The position numbers were made by a program, and so were the translations under genes. The notes beneath the pieces were generated by a model. The model did no database searches. It was not told where the DNA came from and was given only the letters and a program-made list of their open reading frames with translations. This document shows positions 46,101 through 60,372 of a DNA stretch of 64,000 nt, in pieces; within the stretch, counting starts at the first letter, position 1, and each line of letters begins with the position of its first letter. Source of the stretch: Urechis unicinctus (Eukaryota > Annelida > Polychaeta > Xenopneusta > Urechidae); NCBI GenBank assembly GCA_034190875.2, contig CM067348.1, positions 29,550,229-29,614,228 on the forward strand. The letters run 5' to 3'.

Positions 46101-46459
46101 CAGAGAAAACCTAAGGTATAAAACAAAAGTTTCTTGTGGACGCGACTATTTACTGCAGAAGAAGCCTTGTTGCATTGACATGTGCTTTATTCCATTCAAT
46201 TGTAAATGGTTTCAATACTTATGACTGCTCTTTCTGCAACCAGACCAGCAAAGCTGCCCCTCGGGAATGAAGTTATATATTGGTTTTGCTCATAGCACTT
46301 ATAGCAAGAGTGGTTTTCACTCGCATTTGCATCTGACCTTTAAACGGGAAATCGACTCCTCTTGTGTATAATCACATTATTTCAAGTGGAATTGCCACTC
46401 AGTTGAAGTGAGAGGGTGTGTTTTTGGTACATTTTCAAGAATTTATGCGCGTTCAAGAT
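43116..46459. other. Non-coding interval
   Basis: Apart from a tRNA-like fragment at 43.76 kb and a short TA run at 44517-44530, I see no supported feature. Open frames here are short and of random composition. Confidence 0.45.
43760..43835 (+). repeat. tRNA-like 5' half, possible SINE remnant
   Basis: GTCCGGCTAGCTCAACTGG followed by TTGGT matches a tRNA 5' end and internal A box (TRGCNNARNNGG type). About 45 bases on, GTTTCAAGAAC is a poor B box with about three mismatches. The D-stem partner, anticodon arm and acceptor 3' strand do not form, so it is not a working tRNA. A tRNA-derived SINE head or old tRNA pseudogene is the best guess. Confidence 0.3.
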
Positions 46460-46779
46460 ACTACCTGATTATATCTCAGTGAACAATGCTGCTTCCTTAA
46501 ACGTGCAGGGACATCGTTTATTGTTTTTGCGGAAAAATTTAAATTGCGCGATATGCAGTATGAGGAGCAAGACTACTCGAAGTGCTGGAAGAGTCCGGTC
46601 CCCGGGGAGAAAATTTCCTAGAGTCCATGCCTGAAGTTTGGGGTCCATTTATATATTCAAGGGTTCACAAAATTGATATATAATGATGAGTACGTAACAT
46701 CACCAACACAACCTTCAGCTATCAGTATACTCAACGTATACTATATAAAGTATGTGCACTAGAGCTTCCATGAGAATCA

Positions 46780-47040
46780 TCACGTTCCGAATGCTTTCAC
46801 TCTGTTCCTACAGCCAAGCTTCCGGGGCCCCGAACAGATCTTTCTCTACAGATTGTACGCCTTCTGTAGATTGAGTGACTCGGCACTAGTACTTTAAGCT
46901 TCGGGAACTTAGCCCCTGTGTTCGCATCCACAAGCTACGCCCACGACTGCTCCTCCGCAAACCCACATCAACAACCCGCCGTATTTCTCTTTCTCACCTC
47001 AATTTGTTACCTTCTCCCCTACCCATACCGATCCAAATCA
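46780..47040. other. Pyrimidine-rich, higher-GC island shared by B1 and B2
   Basis: The plus strand is strongly C/T-biased (CCTTCTCCCCTACCCATACC, CTCTTTCTCACCTCAA) and much less AT-rich than its surroundings. The counterpart in B2 is about 54715-54965. No clear reading frame is shared between the copies, although both contain short frames. It could be an old exon, UTR or promoter. Confidence 0.4.
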
Positions 47041-47580
47041 CGCAATAAATGTCTTTAGTTGAATAACACAATGCAGTTGCAAGATTTAAAGGAACCTTGA
47101 AATGTCCCACCTCTTAATTGATCAGACGTGTATTAGCGTTGGGATAACAACATTATTAGCTTGCAACCGTAGATCACTGGTAAAATGAACGCGCGTCCGC
47201 AATATTCCGCGATCCTGAAGAGTTTTAGAAGCCTTCTAGCTGGATCTATCTGTACTGTATGAGTGTTCCATATTTATGTGAAAGGCAAGGCGATAGATTG
47301 TTTTATATGCGTACGATGCTGATTAATTCCGCTGCCACAGATAATTAAATACTTAGCTGGTTTTCTTGAATGAGGGACATAATACTATGGTTAGGTTGTG
47401 GTGCGCTGTCTATATTAGGAATGGATATGCAGTCAATTACCGGCTTCTCTGCAGTGAGTACTTTAAACTAGCGATGCACATAACCAGAACAAAAAACGTG
47501 TACAATTGTTTCACGACCTCAACACTTTTTTAAGGGATTTTGGTAACGCATATGTCTTAGAGATATTTGATACCAATTCA

Positions 47581-47945
<365 letters not shown>

Positions 47946-48689
47946 GTTATGTCTATCCGTGTGCTTGTTAGACGTAGTTTTTGGCTATAAATTAGCATCA
48001 GATATAGTAACGACAGCACAAGAGATAGATAAGAAGGTACCGTTAAATATAGTCTCGGCAGGTGTATATACTGCAAGATGTAGCATTATCTATGAATTGT
48101 GGATGTGGCCGTAAGTAGAAGCTGCGAGACGGGTCCTCGGCTGACGTGCTGTGAATGTCGAAAACTGGCTGAGGGGTCCCATTAGCGTTGTGAGCTCTGT
48201 TGCGAAACCCGTAGAGACTAGCACATTTACCCTTTAGTAGATATGTCAGGAGCTAGCGGGTTAATAGATTACGTAAACAAGATAGTCGAGGAAGGCAGAA
48301 AAGAGCACCGCAGCAGCGCATAGAGTGCTGTCAGTAACACACTGAGCTGAGACGCTGGTTTTTTGGCGGTTCCGTGGCTAACAGATAAAGTATTTATGGA
48401 GGGTAAATGTTAAAACAGGACGAACGAAGTGGGGTGGATGAAGCATGGGTCGACAGGGAAAGGCGGGAAGCTGATACTTGGATAAGGACGGATATACAGG
48501 TAAGCTGGTGGTAGGAGTTTGGACGAATTATATCGCAACTACTCAAAATTAGCACTTGCAGGTTATCAGCTCTTGAGAAAAGAATTCCAAGGATTTGATA
48601 GCAAGGAATATATTCGTTAACGATGGATGATCTATAGGGGCACCGCCTTAAGTAAAAATTGAGCTTTGTGAATTTGCAGCACCAAATAA

Positions 48690-48905
48690 CTAAAATAATG
48701 ATGGTTTCAATCTATTTGACAGTTACTTTGCAGCGGACAAGATTGCAGGGCTCCCGGAAACAGAATATTTAACGATGGTGATGATGAACAGAATGCAGAT
48801 CACGTCCAGAATTTGATTACTGCATTAAACCAAAAAAATACGGCGCCTGGTTAGGATAATCTCTACTCTAAAGGAACGGCCCTTACCAACTATGAGTCTC
48901 ATCTC
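48690..48905 (+). mobile_element. Degraded LINE-like reverse-transcriptase fragment
   Basis: One frame reads ADHVQNLITALNQKNTAPG, then a TAG at 48852-48854, then DNLYSKG. This resembles the first conserved block of non-LTR retrotransposon reverse transcriptases (K-x-x-APGxDxI with an upstream helix). Just upstream, in another frame, FDSYFAADKIAGLPETEY resembles the preceding linker of such proteins (F-x-x-YF). Frame breaks and a stop show decay. No catalytic YxDD block, poly-A tail or target-site duplication is visible. It lies in sequence present in B1 but absent from B2, consistent with an insertion after the duplication. Confidence 0.35.
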
Positions 48906-49304
48906 ACCCACGTGTAGTTGCTCACACCTTATATCAGTTGTGAAAAACATTTGACATATTCTTATGTTTATTGTTTGCTGCTTTGCATTGAAAATACAAT
49001 ACATGTCTTAGGATTATCAATGCAATTTCGTTTTGTAATGTATTTTTTCCCAGTGCATCTAAATTAAACAATCGATTTATGCTTTGTATATAACGTCGCC
49101 TTGATTCTATGTGGTCATTTGACTTGTTTCTTAAAGGATTTTAAGTTTAACGCATGCTTACCATATTTAACTCAGCCAATCTAAGCTTTCTTTCCAGAGC
49201 ACTACAGAGATCACTGCACTGCCAATTAATCTGGAGCAATCACACAGTACATACTGAACGTTTTTGCTGCGTCGGTTGATACCATTTAGCGGGACCCAAA
49301 CGCA

Positions 49305-50200
49305 TAGTATGTCGTTTTGACACTTGGTTGATATCCACTGTTATGCTCAAATGCATAATTTTCTGTACAATTATATACGTCATCAAGTATGGCGACGATA
49401 GATAATCTGCCTGGAATATATTCGTGAACGCGCTACTGAGGGCAAAAACTCGAAACCTAACTGCTACACATAATGCGTTAACAACCCGCATTTAGTGAAA
49501 CGGCGAGCCTCTTACATTGAATTATTGACAGAATAAGAATGATTTAATCGTTCGGTCATGATAATGCTGCGTCAGTATGATGCTAATTATAAAGTAGTCT
49601 TTGCAGCGTGCCCTTGGTAATACGCTCTTTGGATGATAAAGATACTTATGCAAATTGTACCTTACGGGTATCCGTCTTTCATTCATATGCTGTGTGGTTT
49701 CCGGAGCTGCACTGCAATTTCTGCGCGTTAGAACTAACCTGGACAATATCATGTACATAAATTACAGCTCATCTGCATTCGAAGTATCACGTATGCCTGC
49801 GATATTTATCAATTCATCGAAAGCCATAATTAGTTGCAACCATTTAGTTGTATCCATAGGTAAAGCATGTCACTTTGACACTTAATTGATATACACTGTT
49901 ACGCTCAACTGAATAATTATCTAAACAATTATATACGTCATCAAGTATTACCGCGATAGTTAATCTGACTGGAATATATTCATGAACGGGCTACCGAGGG
50001 CAAAAACTCGATACCTAATTGACGTTCATAATGCGATAACAATCCGCATTTATTGTAACGACGAGCATCATACGTTTGATCGTTCGGTAATTCTACGATA
50101 GTACTATGCTAATTATCAAGTAGTCTATGCAGCGTGCCCTTCGTAATGCGCTCCTTGGATGATAAAGATACTGAGCCAAATTACAGCTCATCTGCATGCC
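49305..50200. repeat. Two-copy internal tandem in B1
   Basis: The segment 49305-49775 is repeated at about 49860-50200, offset about 558 at its left and 526 at its right. Shared anchors are ACAATTATATACGTCATCAAG, GGGCAAAAACTCGA, and GCAGCGTGCCCTT followed by TTGGATGATAAAGATACT. B2 has only the right part of one unit. B1 therefore has a second layer of duplication. Confidence 0.8.
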
Positions 50201-52280
50201 GTCGCAATTTCCCATGGCCTCTCTTTGGCGCAAATATAACCCATTCAACCTTGAGATTACAGGGAAGTGTTTTCTGCAGTTTCGCTAATCGTTGCACTTC
50301 TTACCGTTTATGCTAAGTAAATGTTCCATAAATCTGCATGAGACTAAACATGATTTGCTTTATTATGAGTTTCACTCCCAAGTCATATCTTCTATTATAA
50401 CTAGGCATGCCGTCGCCGAGATTTTTACCTCGTCTTTTAACCCCTTCAGTTTACCTGTTTTACTATTGCTTTTATTATAAATAAATCGAGAAAATTATCA
50501 AAAAACAAGCGCAGACAAAGCAATGGAATGACTATGCATACATCATTGGCTGCATCGATTGAGATCACCATTAAAACAAATCCTTTGCATGGCAATTAAG
50601 TCAACAACAATTAAATCAACCATATAACTATATATTATCGAAGTGCATGCCCCATATGTTTAATGTGTTGGCCGCTCATTTATCATTTCATGCAAATCAT
50701 AGAATCAAGCTAAATAAACGTGCTTGTAATGCAAATGTCCTAAAGTATTATCCAGTGGAGTTTATGTTATGTGCGAGTGCGCAGTCTGTGGGTCATGAAC
50801 CTCTCTTTATACATGATGTATCCACATGGGCAATTATCATCCAGACTATATCAAGTACAATGCCCGAGTGATCCATGTAAGGTGAACGTGCTTTGGGTGA
50901 TGATATTCCTTCCGGGATAACACCTCTTTAGTTGAATCGTTAAGTTGGTTGCTTAATTGCTGAGATTGTGTATCCAGTTGATAACTTTAGCCGCGTCTGT
51001 CTATTCCACCTAATTCTGCCTATAACAGATTCCTCATTTTTGATGAATATCGGCAGGCTAGACACTGATTTAAGATGATGTGGCTGAAATGTGCTATTGT
51101 CGGTATACGTTACCGCGATGTCAAATAGGCGCGATACGGATGCCTACAATAGAGGCTTTTTCAGATGGAGCTGCACTAACTCTAATTACTATGCTCAGCA
51201 TATACGTGGGCGAAATATGCACCTAAAATCATGCATATTGCTTTTATTGAGAGCGAAGTGTTTGTATGTCAATGCACGTGTTGAATCTGACTGGCTTCTT
51301 TTATCATACTATTGGTGGTCTGTGTGTGTTTGCAAGCGCATTAATCCACTGGAGGTAACCCAGCGCAAATTAACAAAGCAGTCACAAGAATATGTGTGCC
51401 TCATCATCAGTATGGGTTACATAAAAACTTAAAGTATATTTTTGTGGCTGTTTTACCCGTATTGTTGTGCCAGCTTACTAAGATAAAATAATTACACAGC
51501 ATAATCAAAGCTACCTGTAACACCATTCGTTGCGCAATTGCGCACATATTGCCCGATATAATAATATTAGCTTGGTTATTTCGGATTTAATGTTAGTTTA
51601 CATCACATTGGACGAATATGAAGAATCTTTAAGTGGTCATCTCTGCACGATCATTCTATTGACTAATACTAATGTGCATTCTATGCTTATTTAGAAGGCG
51701 GTTGTTAGTCACTCGGAAACGCATTTACCTGGTTGTCAATGAACAGTCTACTGTATGGTGTCTAATATAAAAGCTTAGCTTCATACTAAATATTTGTAAA
51801 TAGACGTTGATTTAATTGTTCTCCATATGATTCATGTAAATACAGACATGTTTCCGACGCGGTGCTCATGTATCACTTAACATAATTCGCAAGCGAAAAA
51901 GACATTTTTTCAAAACATAGATGTTCGCAATTGTGCGATTGCTAATCAATAGTCTTAGCAAATCTCGAGTGTATGTGAGGATATTTCGTGTGAGTGATGG
52001 AATGCAATCTGGTGAAGCGGTTGGGTAGTGTGTATGTATCGGTTGTTACAAGAGGAAGTACAATATATGCTGTAATCACACTGGCAGCAGGGTGTTGGGC
52101 GATTTCCAAACAAAGAAACCGCATTTGAACTTTGAATCAAATACATTGATTTACGTTTCCGCTATTTATTTTGACAGCCTACATTTGCCGTTGAACATAG
52201 ATAATTAATTGAGTCTGTATGGAGTCTTTGGTAGTACCCACGACAGCATCGCTCCGGATGCATTGCCTGCCTTGTCTGTG

Positions 52281-54404
52281 ACTAATGATGTATAGATTGT
52301 CCGTCAAATGAATAATTGTGACGGCAATATGCAATATTACGGAGAATAATATTCACTGGTTAAGCCTTTAAATTGATATATGCCGCATATACCCCTGAAA
52401 CAAAAATAAACAAATAATAACACTCCCAGAAAAAGGTGGAGGTTTTGCCCTGTACTCTTCTTTGTCCTTTTTATGTTGAGAAAATTTTCTTATTTATTTA
52501 CCTTTAAATTTGCAGCATGAGCAAATAATTTTTTTTATTCGGATCCATAAGTGAAACTAGCCCAATTCATTGCGCACCATTATGTGGGACGGTTTAAACA
52601 TAGTCCCGCTGATTGAATACAACAGTAGAATTCAATGTAAACATGCAGTAAAGTGGCTTTAACAACAAGGTATCCATGTAGCTACTATAGCTAAATCGTA
52701 GGGATAGAACAATATTTTGCAGAAATCAACGTATGATAAACACCTCTAATTACTGTAGATAATATACTGGCATTAATTTGGCGCTCCCATAAAACAGCGG
52801 CTGATATATAGAGTAACGATTGTGTTTAAAGCCTCGTCAGTTAACCCTAGCTGATCTTATGTGCGTGTGACGCCTTCGGAGCGTTTATTAGGAAAATTAA
52901 CCTCTTGATTTTCTGATGTCACATTACTGTACATTTTAACATATAATTTCTGAATAATTAGATAGTTGTATATAAATTAGCTAATTATCTATTGCATAGT
53001 CCACTCATGAGACTATCCATGTAGTATATGTGGGGCGCTGCTCATAATGTATCAAAACCCTAGTGAGACGGCGACATTTGTAAGGCGTTCTTAAGTTATG
53101 GCTGTATTTAGACATATAGAGTGATGCATGATGCAAATAAAAGCGACCGTGTACTTATTCCCAACATAAATAGATCTGGTTCTTGTGACACACAAAACTC
53201 AGTCAGCGATGTTTACTAAAGACGGCAATATCGGCAACCAGAGCATATTATCAAAATTCTGACAATGACGTATAATGATTTAAGAAACAGAGATAACTAC
53301 TGTACATGTTTACTCCCGTGAGGAGCATGTTTATATAGATTTACCAGACAATGTGTTGGTTATATAACCAAGTTAATAAGGTTTTTACCATTCGGGTCAT
53401 TTTGTGGCAAATATTAGATAATATCACATTATCATAATATCCATTCATAAGCTTGAAACATTCATTATCAATCAGAGCGGACCCCATTGTTAGATTGGTA
53501 TTCGCCCTTTGATAGTGCGTTATGGCCAAAACAAATTTGCTAGAAAGCAACGACAACACAACAAAATAATTACGAACAGCCTTGAGAGCACAGTATCTAT
53601 GAACATTTACACAGTAAACACCATGTAATGGCTCTCAAAACCAGGCAGCGTTTTGAATTGAGGAAGTGTTATAGAAATCAAAATAATGCTGTCCGGTTCA
53701 GTTCGGAAACTAACCCTCAGAAGAGTAAGCTATTCGTTAGTGGATATGTTTGTATGAGAGCGTTGGTTTTGTAGAAGCATATTTAACACACAAAATTCTT
53801 CAAACAAGTAGCAAGTAGCAATGTATTAATTTCTTTTTTATTGTGGGATTTTTATGATAGACGTTATTATAAACTATTTGCGAGTAGTAATGTTGCTACA
53901 AGTTGATGCAAAATGTCACCGCCGCCTTGATTAATTATTACGTGGATTAAATACAGGAAACAGTTTTCTGCAAGATCTTATTTTACAACACGCAAATAGG
54001 CATGCAAATCCCAAAATCTCTTATTTGCTACGCATATCGGCAAATATAAAGCCTTTTACGGCGCAGGAGCGACAAACTATGCCCACTCTAATATTAATAT
54101 CATGTTAAGATGCGCCGCATTTGTTTGTTTTTCATTATAAGTCTGCCAAACCATTAATGTGTTTAACATGGGAATGAGGGCATTGACCGAGAGAGAAGAA
54201 AATCATTTCATTATCGATACAGTTAGTTTGCTGAATGTGGTAGCTCAATTTGCCAACAAAAACCCATATAATATCATTGTTTGTTTCTAATTACGAAACT
54301 TCTGCAAAAACGACATGATCATTTTATTCAAATGCAGATCACCATGCAAGGTAGTATTGTTCTTTGGGAAATAGTGAAGCTAGTGTCTTCAAATAGCATG
54401 ACCT
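52281..54404. other. Interval between B1 and B2
   Basis: About 2.1 kb of AT-rich sequence with no supported gene or repeat. Confidence 0.5.
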
Positions 54405-56478
54405 CAGAATGTTGCTTCTCAAAGCGTGCAGGAACATTGTATATTGTTGTGGCGTGAAAATTGCGCTATATGCAGTATGCGGATTGGGACTTGCACTACC
54501 CCGAATTTTGGAAAGGCCCCGGCCCTCGCGAACACAAATTCCAAGAGTCCAAATCTAACTGTTGGGGTCAATTTATACATTCAAGAGTGCACACAATGTA
54601 TAAATAATGATGAGTACGTTACATCACCAGTAAAACTTTCAGCTATTATTTTACACTTCATACAGTGTTTAAAGTATGTGCATTCGGGCTCGCATGAGAA
54701 TCATTACGTTCACAAGGTATTCATTTCGTTCCCAAAGCCAAGCTTCCGAGCCCCGTACAGATCGTTCTTTATCGTTCAAACGCCTCCAAAAGATTAAGTG
54801 ACTTGGCATTAGGAAGTTAAGCGACGGGAACCGGGCACATATGATCACTACCACCAGCTACACCCACGACAGCTCATCCCCACCCTATAACATGTAACAC
54901 CCCTCCGTACTCCTCTTTCTCACCTCAACATGTTATCTTCTACCCTACCCCTGCCGATCCAAACAACGCTAATGGTGTCATTAGTTGACCAACACAATGC
55001 GCTTAAAAAGTCGAAAGCATCCCTTAAATGACTTTACCTCGTTATAGATCAGACGTGCACCACCGTTTGAATGAAATATTACTCACGATAATCACATTAT
55101 AAGATGAGCTTGCTACCGCATAAGCGTTACGAAAGCAAATGCGCAGACAACTTGTTACGATAAGAGCCTGTTTGGAAACCCCTTCCTTGGTCCACCTCTC
55201 ATCAGCTGATGTAGGATCGAGAAATCGCAGCAACTGGCGAAGCAAACGATCGTTCGTTAGCTGCAAACGGCAACCTGAGCCGGGACAGAGCCCATATCTG
55301 TATCAGCCTGTCCTTTTTCGGTGCTCCATAACTATGTAAATGCTAGGCCATAGATTGTTTGGCATACGTACCATGCAGATCAGATCCGCCGCCGCAGATA
55401 ATGAAATACTTAGCTGTTTTGCTAGGATGAAGGGCATAATATTAAAGTGAGATTTAGGTGCGATATCTATGTTAGGAGCTGATATGTAGTCCGCCGTCGG
55501 TTACTCTGCAGTGAGTGCTTTAAATTAGGGATGAATATAATCAGAACAAACACCGTAGACAATTGTTTCACGACCTCAGCACTTTTCTAATGGATTTTGC
55601 TCACGCATTTGTCTTAAAGATATTATATACCATTTCAAATTCCGACACGCATATGTGAATCATGTTTGGCTAGCTTCTTTCAACCGCATATATAGTAGTT
55701 GGATTATCCTTTCTGAATGAATATTGCGGTTGAATTTATCTGACAATAGGGCTTTGATTAGGTAAATCGATGATCATTGCATGGGCCATGTTAACCTCTC
55801 AGGTGTTGTACTTTGTCACGCACGTATAACTAACCGCTTCACAACAAAAGACAGGATGTTTTATGACACCTTGTGCCACCTGCATTGGACATGTATATAT
55901 GTCTGGGTTACTGTATTACAAAACCGCATGGTTACTGCAATAACCGTGAAAACATTTGATTAGCGGTATATAAGCTGCTTAGGCATACTATAAAATTTTA
56001 TACATTTGTTTATGTGAAACGATTTGCGAACTTATTCAAAGTTGTAAACAGACGAATAATGAGAAGAAATAGTCGTTCGGTGTTCAAATTTGAAAAACAA
56101 ATTCAAATCTTTGAAAACTTGAAAGTAGCATATTCTACGCTCATGTTTAAACAGGTAGCAATTTTGACCCCTTTCCATCCAGGCCAAACTTCCAGTATGA
56201 CCTATATGCAGTGTTTGTAGGGCTACTGTTTAAGATTTGAGGTCCGATCGGGTAATAGCCTATCAAGCTGAGGGAAATGGTCTAGGTGGTTAAAATTGGA
56301 TTTCGCTACACGTATATGTGATATGGCAACAATTCACACCAAGCAATGATTCCTAAAGATTATGCTAAAATGCATTGTACGTACATATGGACAAAGACAG
56401 TGATCATACTATCATATGATAAAAATGGTTTTTGCTATTTTAAACCCAATTATTTGCAAACATTTTGAAAGAAAAATA

Positions 56479-56879
56479 TATATATGTATATATATATTAA
56501 TATATATATATATTTACGGGAGGGTAAAAAATTAATTTTAAAAATCTGAAAAAAATCAGTGTGGTGTATATGGTTTTTTTGAGCACCCTATTATATTATA
56601 TATATAGTATACCAATCATGTTTAGACAGTTAAAGATTATGAAAGTATGAAATATATATACAGTTGTAGCTGCTGGTGGGGACATGAAAAATATATACAC
56701 GCTAGATATTAATGCAAAAATCTGTTATAAAAAAAAATCATATATCATAGGCACAAAAAAACCAGAGGAGCACGCGTTTTATATACCAAACATAATATAA
56801 TATGTATATATATATATATACTATAAACACACACACACACACCATAGTATATATATATATATATATATATATATGATAT

Positions 56880-56955
<76 letters not shown>
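56479..56955. repeat. (TA)n arrays in B2
   Basis: A short TA run at 56479-56514, a (CA)n run near 56829-56842 and long TA arrays to about 56955. They occupy the position of the arrays at 47.6-47.9 kb in B1, so TA arrays at this site may predate the duplication. Confidence 0.9.
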
Positions 56956-56956
<1 letters not shown>

Positions 56957-58629
56957 CGGCCATCCGTATTTTGTGTGTGAAGACGGATGTTGGGCTATAA
57001 ATTGTCATCGGATATAAGTAAGACAACGGAAGAGATGTGAAGCATAGGGCCGTTAAATATAATATCGGCAGGTGTATATACTGCAAGATATAGCAGTATC
57101 TAGAAATATCGGCGGTGCCTCTACGTATAAGCTGCAAAACTATACTGGCTTGCGAGCTATGAGTGTCAAAATCTGGCTAAAGGTTTGGATGACGGTTAAT
57201 GTTGTGAGCTCTGGGGCGAACTCGAAAGAGAATGGCTCATTTTCCCCTTTAGTAGAATTGTCAGGTGCTAATTAGTCACCTGATATGGAAATCAAGACGG
57301 CAGTGGAAGACAGAAACAGCTGTGCCGCAGCGCATTAAGTGCTGCCGGTAACACACCTAGCTGGCAAGCTGTTTGAAAGCACGACTTAGGATAATCAATG
57401 CTATTACGCTTTGTAATGTAGTTTGTCAATGCATCTAATCAACCGCGCAATGTCGTATCATTATGTTGCAGTCAAGCATGTGGCTCAGCACAGTCAAGCC
57501 CTCGCTGTAATGCATTGTATAACAAGTCGCCTTGGCTATAAGTTTAACGCATGCTTGCCATATAACTCAGCCAATCTAATCTTTTTAAGTGGTTTAATCA
57601 TTCGGTCATGATAATGCTGCGTCAGTGTGATGCCAAGTAGTCTTTGCAGCGTGCCCTTGGTAATACGCTCTTCGGGTAATAAAGATACTTAGGCAAATTG
57701 TACCTTACGGGTATCCGTATTTCATTCATTTGCTGTGTGGTTTCCGGAACTGCACTGCAATTTCTGCCGTTTAGAACTAACCTAAACAATAGCATGTACA
57801 TAACTTACAGCTCATCTGTATTCAAGCGGCATTTCCCTTGGCCTCTCGTTTGCGCAAATATAACCATTCAGCCTTGTGATTACAGGGAAGTGTTTTCTTT
57901 AGCCTTGCTCAACATCACACTTCCAACCAATTGGTATGTGCAGCCAGTTCATTGTTCGCATTCAAAAAGATACATATGAATTTGACTACATTTGTAAATA
58001 CATGAATGCAAACTACACAACAGAGACGTTGGCTGAATTTATTGTTACAGGTAACATGTTTCAACGGGTCGCCAAGAAATTGATGACCCAGCTTCTTTTG
58101 AGTTCCGCCATTGCCGTAGATTTAGCTAAGATTAACAGATATCCAAGGAGTCTTGTTTTATTGTTACTGCAAAGATGGCTGAAATGGATTATTATCTGTT
58201 TTATGCTATCTGTGTAAATGTTTGATAAAGCTGTAGAGACTTATCCCGGAATATAATTCCACGAGATCCACTCCTAAGTCAGATAATTGCGTGTAATCAT
58301 AACTAGTCCTACAGGCGGTGAGAGTTGTACCTCGTCTTTGAAACCCTTCAGTACAGTATGCCTGTTTCACGGTTGTTTCTATTTTATCGCTCCAAATTGG
58401 TAGATATCGAGAAACAAGTGCAATCAAAGCAATGCAATAAGGTATATCGTAATCATTGACTGTATAAATCAAAGAAACAATTATAACCAATCTTTTTACT
58501 GGGCAATAAAGTCAATGTCATTTTGGCCATGTGTGCACCGATGCTGAAAAAATCTTATCGAAGTGCGTCCACCATATTCTAAATGCGTCGGAAGCTCATT
58601 TGGCATTTCATGCAAATCAATGAATATTT

Positions 58630-60154
58630 CCATGATTTCATATGTGAAAGGTTTTTTTTCTAAATTAATTATCAAAAGTACAATTGTTTTCTCCATAAAA
58701 CCCTGTTTAACGTAACGTTACAAATATTTGATATGCCATTCGCTTCTTGGAGTAGTATGTCAGAGCCCTTTATTTAGTGTTGGAACTGCTGGTGCGTTTC
58801 TATTTTGATAGTTTATATTGCAAGTATCAGATGTCGACAAAGCAACAATTGTCAATTGTGAATGTTAGAAATCAGAAATACAGCAATCATGTGTTTTAAA
58901 AAATACAGCACGTGTGACTTCTTTTTTGATTTGGTGTAGACCTTACTATAATAAGACAATTTGTTTGCTGTTTCCGCAGTTTTATAGTTGATTATCATAA
59001 TATATGAGCTTCACCGATATGCAATGTTATGCCATATTCCACGACACCAAGTGATATGGTTTTCTCTCGTTCGCAGAAGTTTTATGCAACAGCCCACAAC
59101 AATAAGAATAAAGCATTTTTTCAGATAGTCTGAAATAAGCCAATCTGACTAAACTGAGCTTTGATGTCTTAACTCAATTACATTGGCATTATCTTTTCGA
59201 ACCTCTGAGGGGCAGCAAATCATTTAACAATTCAGTCTGACCCCTCTACATCAAACGGTACGATATTGTGTGTGACACACCCAGTATCACTTGCGTGGGG
59301 CATATATGTCAGTGCTTCAGTATTGAAAAACTACAATAACACAAGATTACTGCATTGAAATGTAACTACTGTGGGTCTGTTGGTAATCGTATTTTGTAGT
59401 TTGGTTCATGCATCAAAGTAAGCGGAAAAGAGCCTTTTGGTTGCCCTATTATAAACCACTGACTTATGACGACGTAATAGAAAATATAACCATCTGTTTG
59501 CATCCTGGTTTAATAATCTGCAATTCCACTCCATCGATCATGCTAGATTTTAAATGCCAATGAAGGACAAAGCCTATTAGCAATTTAACACAAACATATC
59601 TGTTGGTGGATAAAGGCAGATTTTTATCACATTAATCAAACTACATTGACGAACCACGTACACTGCATTTAAATTCGCCGATACAAAACTTAACGCAGCT
59701 GCTGATGACGAGATTATCGAATCTCAGCTGTGTCCTAGCTCTAATCCGCAACCTTATCGTTGTTATCGTGCGACTGAACGAGGAAGGTTTTCAAATTCAG
59801 CCTATTGCATATACAATATGATGCGATCATTCCCGACTTCGTGTCTCAATTTCAACCTAGTCTACACATTACCTCTCGCAACAAGCACGTTGGCCTCGCA
59901 AATCTGTGTTACGGCGCCATTAATTGAATATGTAAGTCATTCATCTGCATCAACTCGGCGTGGCAGGAGCGATCCAACATCACTTACAGAAGCGACTTGA
60001 CTTCTCAATATCGTGCACCTTATTCGATTTAGACCATTTGGTCTGAAACATATTATATTAGCCAATCATTGTTAAAAGCGTAGTACTTTATCCATTGAAA
60101 AAGCCCCTTATTTGTCACGTTAGTAACTAGTGGATATTAGCAACACTGATGCGC

Positions 60155-60155
<1 letters not shown>
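58630..60155. other. B2-private segment
   Basis: About 1.5 kb with no counterpart in B1, ending at a simple-sequence array. No open frame above about 66 codons, and no element ends recognised. Confidence 0.5.
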
Positions 60156-60372
<217 letters not shown>

